The position numbers and the translations under genes were made by a program. Under the pieces are notes generated by a model. The model had not been told where the DNA came from, searched no databases, and saw nothing but the letters and a program-made list of their open reading frames with translations. Source: a virus. Taken from it: 24,399 nucleotides of DNA. This document shows, piece after piece, positions 20,711-24,399 of the stretch; the stretch's first letter is position 1; every line of letters begins with the position of its first letter. The stretch spans positions 1 through 24,399 of the IMG/VR virus record IMGVR_UViG_3300042465_002645; one strand, 5' to 3'.

Positions 20711-21118
20711 TTATTCTCCAAACAAAATGCGGTAAACATTCTGCTTTTCTTGTTCAGCGGCTTCATTAGAGACTGATTTTGCATCCACGTAGTAAGACAA
20801 CGCAGTTGCTAACTGTTCAATCCGATACGACAAACCAAAACCATTTTGAGCCAACACGGAAGCCAACGCCAATCTGGCTACCTTGGCAGACTCATGCTCT
20901 TCTTTGTGGCAGTCAGCACACAAGGTCTCAATCTCATGAATGGCATAGTCCCATGGCCCCTCTGAATCAGGGCTGTACAGCACATGATGTGCGTGTAAGG
21001 TACTTGTTGAATCACCGCAGGCTTGGCAAGTGAAGTTATCACGTTGAAATACCTCAAGGCGAAGTTTTTGCCAACGAGGGTCTAATAGCTTTTCAGCATA
21101 GGTGTTTTTTGAACGCAT
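20711..21118 (-). CDS. HNH endonuclease
   Basis: 135 residues. A canonical HNH domain occupies about residues 14-76: WQKLRLEVFQRDNFTCQACG, then LHAHHVLYSPDSEGPWDYAI and ETLCADCHKEEHE, giving the two zinc CxxC knuckles, the AHH catalytic pair and the closing CHKEEH. The C-terminal ~55 residues are helical and unassigned. Phage HNH proteins of this type may be free-standing nucleases for packaging, recombination or homing. It is the first gene below the repressor on the same strand, with GGAG eight bases before the ATG, and it overlaps the ribosome site of the replication gene. Confidence 0.85.
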   Translation of the reverse strand: MRSKNTYAEKLLDPRWQKLRLEVFQRDNFTCQACGDSTSTLHAHHVLYSPDSEGPWDYAIHEIETLCADCHKEEHESAKVARLALASVLAQNGFGLSYRIEQLATALSYYVDAKSVSNEAAEQEKQNVYRILFGE

Positions 21119-21220
21119 TTAAGCATCTCCGCAAATCTCCCAAAAAGAAACAGTCGGCAGGCGGGGAGTTCGCTTTTCGGTACGCTCATGACTTCGTACC
21201 TAGCCGTGTTTCAAAATATG

Positions 21221-21427
21221 TTACACGAAAAACAAATCTGGACGCAAGTCTTTTCTTGTGACCAAACCTTGTGTTGCTTTTTCAATCTTAACCGCCAACG
21301 CGGCTGATGCTGTTCTACGCTCGTGAATGAGCAGTGACATCCATGTCAGGCTGATGCCTAGATACTCTGCCATCTCACCACGTGCGCCCAACGGCTCCGT
21401 CTCAAAATACTCTTGCAATGTCATCAT
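21221..21427 (-). CDS. Cro/YdaS-type repressor
   Basis: 68 residues from the ATG at 21427, which has AAGGA six bases upstream; the frame is open to an ATG at 21454, but that lies within the predicted promoter. The sequence matches the Cro/YdaS helix-turn-helix family: LQEYFETEPLGARGEMAEYL, recognition helix around GISLTWMSLLIHERRTAS, AALAVKIEKATQGLVTRKDL and a close in RPDLF. Such small regulators control divergent phage promoters. It faces the rightward operon across 136 bases, and operator-like palindromes lie in both promoters, so it probably represses itself and the early operon. A single such repressor with no CI-type partner is visible. Confidence 0.8.
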   Translation of the reverse strand: MMTLQEYFETEPLGARGEMAEYLGISLTWMSLLIHERRTASAALAVKIEKATQGLVTRKDLRPDLFFV

Positions 21428-21445
21428 TGTTTTTCCTTGGCGGCA

Positions 21446-21468
21446 AGTATACATTAACTTTGAATTAA
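21446..21468 (-). promoter_or_regulatory. Leftward promoter of the repressor with operator
   Basis: Minus strand: a good -10 TATACT (21451-21446) with only a poor -35 (TTTCTT at 17 bases). The palindrome TTAAC-TTTGA-ATTAA (21454-21468) occupies the spacer directly upstream of the -10, as expected of an autoregulated repressor gene. Confidence 0.6.
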
Positions 21469-21498
21469 AAGAAACCCTTGAATTTAGTCAAGAATGTA

Positions 21499-21528
21499 TT
21501 GCAAGGCTTTTTAATATCGTGTTAAGAT
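21499..21528 (+). promoter_or_regulatory. Rightward early promoter with operator
   Basis: -35 TTGCAA (21499-21504), 18-base spacer, -10 TAAGAT (21523-21528). The palindrome TTAAT-ATCGT-GTTAA (21511-21525) overlaps the -10. The last 12 bases of spacer and -10 resemble those of the leftward promoter at 16.3 kb (CGTGTTAAGAT in both). Confidence 0.7.
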
Positions 21529-21563
21529 TCGCTCACGCCGATACGGCGGTTAAGGAGAATCAA

Positions 21564-21782
21564 TTGGACAAACAACTTCCCTACACGACCAAGTCTGGTC
21601 TTCAAATTGGGTGCAACTACACCCCTCCCCAACGTAACCACATGAGCGCTGATGCTGAACGCATTCAGATGGCTCTGCTTGGCATTGAGCCTGAGTTCTC
21701 TCAGCGCCGTGTTGCTGGCTGGGTTGCGTACATCATCTTTCTGGCAGTGCTCGTTTCAACCTTGGTTGCGTTAGGGGTCTGA
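21564..21782 (+). CDS. Small membrane protein, 72 aa, TTG start
   Basis: 72 residues from a TTG at 21564, chosen because a strong AAGGAG ends six bases before it and no ATG fits; the next in-frame ATG is 25 codons in. The sequence begins (M)DKQLPYTTKSGLQIGCNYTP, with ERIQMALLG in the middle, and ends in one membrane helix (WVAYIIFLAVLVSTLVALGV). The 'TKSGL.IG..Y.PP' start recurs in short phage and prophage proteins. First gene of the rightward operon. Function unknown; the helix suggests action at the cell membrane. Confidence 0.72.
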   Translation: MDKQLPYTTKSGLQIGCNYTPPQRNHMSADAERIQMALLGIEPEFSQRRVAGWVAYIIFLAVLVSTLVALGV

Positions 21783-21783
21783 G

Positions 21784-22104
21784 ATGACCAGAGAAGACAT
21801 TATTTGTATGGCGCAAGAGGCAGGATTGATTGGCAAGCCAATCTTTACAGAAGGTTTAGAACATTTTGCCAACCTTGTTGCTTCTGCTGAACGTAGTGCA
21901 TGTATTGATTTACTGATGGGTTTGCATGAAGCCCAAAGCAACAACGGCGCCCATGACTACTACCACTTTGCTTCAAACGCAATAAAAGAGTTAAGGGGCA
22001 AAACCATCACCATTAAATCTAAACAATTTAAATGCACTGGTTGTCAAGGCAAATGGCATAACTCAGAAGATGCCAAGCATCATTCATGTAAGGATTTCCA
22101 ATGA
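21784..22104 (+). CDS. Hypothetical protein with C-terminal zinc finger, 106 aa
   Basis: 106 residues. The N-terminal ~70 residues are helical and begin MTREDIICMAQEAGLIGKPI, a start common in small phage proteins. The end is a probable zinc finger: FKCTGCQGKWHNSEDAKHHS, then C, giving C-x2-C...H...HH-x-C. Begins one base after the preceding stop and overlaps the next gene as ATGA. DNA or RNA binding is possible but not shown. Confidence 0.65.
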   Translation: MTREDIICMAQEAGLIGKPIFTEGLEHFANLVASAERSACIDLLMGLHEAQSNNGAHDYYHFASNAIKELRGKTITIKSKQFKCTGCQGKWHNSEDAKHHSCKDFQ

Positions 22105-22475
22105 ACAAAGAACAATTACTTGACCAATTTGCAATTGAGGCAATGAAGGCAATTCAACGTCAAGAGGGTATGGTTGCTGTGCATAACGTAGCACTACGCG
22201 CTTATGGAATTGCAGAAAAAATGTTGGAATGCAGGCAAACGGTTTTAGACAATTGGGCATTGAAGGATGCAATTGTTGAAGATGGCATTGAAAAACTTGA
22301 ATTGACTGTACGGTCTGAGCACTGTTTAAAAGCTGAGGGCATTTACACCATAACGCAACTGCTCACATACTCTGATATTGGCTTGCTTAGGGTACCTAAT
22401 TTGGGACGAAAAAGCCTCAAAGAAATTATGGAGCAATTAGATGCACGTGGATTGAAGTTAAGGGGGCAAGCATGA
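22101..22475 (+). CDS. Protein with RNA polymerase alpha C-terminal domain, 124 aa
   Basis: 124 residues. The last ~62 residues closely match the C-terminal domain of bacterial RNA polymerase alpha subunit: IEKLELTVRSEHCLKAEGIY, LLRVPNLGRKSLKEI and LDARGLKL. Counterparts of the DNA-contacting residues R265, C269, G296, K298, S299 and E302 (E. coli numbering) are present (here R71, C75, G102, K104, S105, E108). N268 is H74, and D259 is K65. The N-terminal 60 residues are helical and replace the assembly domain of alpha, so it cannot build core enzyme. It may guide host polymerase to phage promoters or compete with host alpha for UP elements or activators. AAGGA precedes the ATG. Confidence 0.82.
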   Translation: MNKEQLLDQFAIEAMKAIQRQEGMVAVHNVALRAYGIAEKMLECRQTVLDNWALKDAIVEDGIEKLELTVRSEHCLKAEGIYTITQLLTYSDIGLLRVPNLGRKSLKEIMEQLDARGLKLRGQA

Positions 22476-22564
22476 ATGACAAAGACTTCGAGCGCCTCTA
22501 CATCATTCTGTTTGTAGCTGGTTTGGCAATTTCCCTATACGACCTTTTTATCTGGAGACCCTAA
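22472..22564 (+). CDS. Membrane micro-protein, 30 aa
   Basis: 30 residues: a charged start (MNDKDFERL), one hydrophobic helix (YIILFVAGLAISLYDLFI) and WRP. The start overlaps the upstream stop as ATGA, AGGGGG lies upstream, and the stop forms TAATG with the following gene, so it fits the operon exactly. The topology is that of a single-pass membrane peptide. Function unknown. Confidence 0.6.
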   Translation: MNDKDFERLYIILFVAGLAISLYDLFIWRP

Positions 22565-22773
22565 TGAATTTACAAGACGTCCTATGGTTTGACACCAGCA
22601 AAGGTCGCATCGGCATCCTGATGGTGCTTGATTGGCACACGGAGACGCTTCACTACATCATGGGCATAGCCAGTGGCATGAACGACAACGTGGACATCAA
22701 CCACATCTACAGCGGAGGGATGCACCTTCCTGACTACGTAGGTGCGGCGTTCTTCTTTGGAGACTGGGAGTGA
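22564..22773 (+). CDS. Small hypothetical protein, 69 aa
   Basis: 69 residues, not recognised. Short beta-strand-like segments (GRIGILMVLDW; LHYIMGIASGM) are followed by DINHIYSGGMHLPDYVGAAF and FFGDWE. Aromatic- and glycine-rich, without cysteines. GGAG lies six bases before the ATG. TAATG junction with the membrane micro-protein gene. Confidence 0.6.
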   Translation: MNLQDVLWFDTSKGRIGILMVLDWHTETLHYIMGIASGMNDNVDINHIYSGGMHLPDYVGAAFFFGDWE

Positions 22774-22778
22774 TTACC

Positions 22779-22943
22779 ATGGCTACAAATCAAGAATACG
22801 AACAATGGAAAAACGACCCTGTGTTACAGCAGGAATACACACAATATTTACTTGAGGAAGCACTCAAAACAGACCCAAAATCAATTGAATTTATCAACCA
22901 ATTTACTAGCAAATTTAACGAAATCTTTAAGGAAAAATCATGA
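22779..22943 (+). CDS. Small hypothetical protein, 54 aa
   Basis: 54 residues, helical and charged (MATNQEYEQWKNDPVLQQEY, then LLEEALKTDPKSIEFINQFT). The ATG has GGGAG eight bases upstream, and the stop overlaps the next ATG as ATGA. Base composition is more AT-rich than in the neighbouring genes. No recognised domain; the coupling to the ssDNA-binding candidate suggests joint expression. Confidence 0.6.
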   Translation: MATNQEYEQWKNDPVLQQEYTQYLLEEALKTDPKSIEFINQFTSKFNEIFKEKS

Positions 22944-23608
22944 GTTTTATCGTAGAAAACACAGCGCCAATTGGCGATTTCAAACCCGTACCCGCAGGGC
23001 TTCACCTCGCACGTTGCTACCGCATCATTGACTTAGGAACCCAGCGTTCTGAGTACGATGGTCAAGAGAAGCACCAGCGTAAGATCATGCTTGGTTGGGA
23101 GCTCCATGGCAAAGACGACGAAGGAAACGAGCTCGTCACAGAGCGTGGTGACCCCCTAGCCATCTTTAAGAACTACACGCTGAGTTGGTCAGAGAAGGCT
23201 AACCTTCGCATTGACCTACAGAACTGGCGTAACAAGCCCTTCACAGACGCAGAGATGCGGCGCTTTGACATCCAAACCATCTTGGGTGCGTGGTGCATGT
23301 TGACGGTGATACCGAGACCGGGGAAGAGCGGCAAGATGTACTCCAACGTCAAGGGCGTAGCCCCTGTTCCTTCGGTCATCAAGTCCGCTGGTCTACCCCC
23401 TGCCATCAATCCTAACCAAGTGTTCCGCATCGCTGAACCTGACTACGAGCTTTTTGAAACCTTCGGTAAGGGGCTCAAGGCGATGATTGAGGAGTCACCT
23501 GAGTGGCAGGCTCTCCAAGGCAGAAAACCCGCTCCAAAGCCCGTTAAAACAGGTTCTGGTAACGCGAACTCTGGTTTTGATGATATGGAGGATGATTTGC
23601 CTTTCTAG
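22940..23608 (+). CDS. Probable ssDNA-binding / replication protein with SSB-like tip
   Basis: 222 residues. A beta-rich core starts with VPAGLHLARCYRIIDLGTQR and continues through KIMLGWELHGKDDEGNEL, YTLSWSEKANLRIDLQNW and GAWCMLTV. This is a pattern of conserved phage proteins often annotated as replication or single-strand-binding proteins. The tail is a flexible proline/lysine and glycine/asparagine stretch, ending FDDMEDDLPF. That acidic, phenylalanine-tipped end imitates the C-terminal tip of bacterial SSB (DFDDDIPF), which recruits repair and replication enzymes. Binding to ssDNA is inferred, not proven. AAGGA lies seven bases before the ATG. Confidence 0.68.
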   Translation: MSFIVENTAPIGDFKPVPAGLHLARCYRIIDLGTQRSEYDGQEKHQRKIMLGWELHGKDDEGNELVTERGDPLAIFKNYTLSWSEKANLRIDLQNWRNKPFTDAEMRRFDIQTILGAWCMLTVIPRPGKSGKMYSNVKGVAPVPSVIKSAGLPPAINPNQVFRIAEPDYELFETFGKGLKAMIEESPEWQALQGRKPAPKPVKTGSGNANSGFDDMEDDLPF

Positions 23609-23635
23609 AATGGTATACTTTGGGCATACCGTTCT
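23607..23635 (+). promoter_or_regulatory. Inverted repeat with extended -10 promoter
   Basis: Arms AGAATGGTAT (23607-23616) and ATACCGTTCT (23626-23635) pair at nine of ten positions around a nine-base loop. TGGTATACT (23612-23620) is an extended -10 (TGn-TATACT) with no good -35. The repeat starts on the stop codon of the previous gene and ends just before AAAGGAG. It could be a promoter-operator, or an RNA hairpin that tunes the following gene. Confidence 0.55.
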
Positions 23636-23647
23636 AAAGGAGACATC

Positions 23648-24121
23648 ATGAAGGTATGCAAAGAGTGCGGCGTTGAGAAAGAGCTTGGCAGTTTTTACAA
23701 ACACTCGCGGATGCTAGATGGTCACTTAAACAAGTGCATTGAATGCGTCAAAGCAAGGGTGAAAAAACATAGGACTGCCAATCTTGATCGAGTCAGGCAA
23801 TACGACAAAAGTAGGGCAAATCAGCCACACAGAGTCCAAGCTCGAAAAGACTACGTTGCAACCGAACAAGGCAAAGAAACACGAAAGAAAGCAGGTCAGG
23901 CATACAACAAAAGGTACCCATTGAAGTACGCATCGCACGTCATAACAGGCAATGCGATTCGTGACGGCAAACTGGTAAGACCTAACAAATGCTCGACCTG
24001 TGATTCAACCGAAAAAATAGAAGGACACCATGATGACTACACAAAACCGTTTGATGTTCGTTGGCTTTGCGAGTCGTGCCACAAAGAGTGGCATCGCCAC
24101 AACAAACCAATCTATGAATGA
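23648..24121 (+). CDS. HNH-type nuclease with two zinc sites
   Basis: 157 residues. The N-terminal zinc ribbon has C4-x2-C7 (CKECG) and C30-x2-C33 (CIECVK). A long basic helical linker follows (about 34-95, rich in R/K/Q). The C-terminal domain has C115-x2-C118 (CSTC), HH at 127-128 (EGHHDDYTKPFDVRWLC), C141-x2-C144-H (CESCHKEWHRH), the layout of an HNH (His-Me) finger. Similar proteins are frequent as free-standing phage endonucleases. AAAGGAG lies six bases before the ATG. It has its own control region, as would suit a gene inserted into the operon. Confidence 0.78.
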   Translation: MKVCKECGVEKELGSFYKHSRMLDGHLNKCIECVKARVKKHRTANLDRVRQYDKSRANQPHRVQARKDYVATEQGKETRKKAGQAYNKRYPLKYASHVITGNAIRDGKLVRPNKCSTCDSTEKIEGHHDDYTKPFDVRWLCESCHKEWHRHNKPIYE

Positions 24122-24127
24122 CTGATC

Positions 24128-24399
24128 ATGAAACACGAACGGGACGAATTAACACTTGACCTGTTTGGGGGGTATATGCCCCCACCTACGGGTTTACAGC
24201 TTGGTCACGCCTTGGCTAAGGTGGCGGCTGATAACGCTGGTGAGGAGTGGAAGAAGCTTGCCTATGAGACGTTTGTCCAGTATGCGCGTATGCACCACGA
24301 GTTCACCACAGAGCAAGTCAGAGCTGACAGCTTGGACGTTCCCAATCCCCCTGAGCCTCGTGCTTGGGGGCACATTGTGAACATGAAGAAAAACAACAT
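24128..24399 (+). CDS. Conserved phage protein, partial at the window end
   Basis: At least 90 residues from the ATG at 24128; no stop before the window ends. After MKHERDELTLDLFGGYMPPP comes a helical part (LQLGHALAKVAADNAGEEWK, then AYETFVQYARMHHEFTTEQV) and the segment VPNPPEPRAWGHIV. The 'F.te.vR.......P..pRAWG.i' pattern recurs in uncharacterised phage proteins near replication genes and resembles a DNA-binding helical domain. The Shine-Dalgarno site is not evident. Function unknown. Confidence 0.68.
   Translation, partial: MKHERDELTLDLFGGYMPPPTGLQLGHALAKVAADNAGEEWKKLAYETFVQYARMHHEFTTEQVRADSLDVPNPPEPRAWGHIVNMKKNN

Noticed and set aside
21082-21189. A 35-codon minus-strand frame (MSVPKSELPACRLFLFGRFA...) between repressor and HNH gene
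   Set aside because: The ribosome site is poor, it overlaps the HNH start out of frame and no family is recognised; left out as probably non-coding.
1-24399. Search for integrase, tRNA, CRISPR array, insertion sequence, toxin-antitoxin or defence system
   Set aside because: None seen by eye. The YdaS-like protein could be an antitoxin in other settings, but its position at a divergent promoter without a toxin partner favours a phage repressor.

Overview
The window is a 24.4 kb piece of a tailed double-stranded DNA bacteriophage genome (Caudoviricetes), or possibly a prophage. The evidence is a small/large terminase pair, a long portal protein, a scaffold-like protein, many short genes joined by ATGA or TAATG overlaps, a Cro/YdaS-type repressor at a divergent promoter, and phage replication, recombination and HNH genes. 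The style of the small hypothetical genes and of the repressor suggests a betaproteobacterial (Burkholderiales-like, perhaps freshwater) host; this is inference only. No integrase, tRNA, rRNA, CRISPR array or insertion sequence is visible.

Layout. Everything from 1 to 21427 is on the minus strand. Reading leftwards from the divergent control region: repressor (21221-21427), HNH nuclease, replication initiator with iteron-like repeats, two conserved phage proteins, a stretch with overlapping short genes, a RusA-type resolvase, a TET-associated-type glycosyltransferase with a small partner, and a small HNH-like protein. Next comes a cluster of four short genes (14830-16256), each preceded by a hairpin leader of the same design, then a run of short coupled genes (12606-14833). 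Last is the packaging/head module: small terminase, large terminase, two giant 'polyvalent'-type proteins, portal, two short genes, a GroES-like co-chaperonin and a scaffold-like protein. The major capsid gene would be expected just beyond position 1. Rightwards from 21564 is an early-type operon: small membrane protein, zinc-finger protein, a protein carrying an RNA polymerase alpha C-terminal domain, a 30-residue membrane peptide, two small unknowns, an SSB-tailed ssDNA-binding candidate, an HNH protein with its own control region, and a gene cut off by the window end.

Control. Palindromes of the type TTAAC-N5-GTTAA, perfect or nearly so, lie in or beside the core of four predicted promoters (leftward and rightward at 21.45-21.53 kb, and the promoters at 16.3 and 15.57 kb). 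The simplest model is a small regulon run by the 68-residue repressor. Two of these promoters also carry a second palindrome (TAGGG...CCCTA). No gap between genes exceeds about 140 bases. Start codons were chosen from Shine-Dalgarno sites and overlaps; several differ from the longest open frame because the extra N-terminus would need a TTG start.
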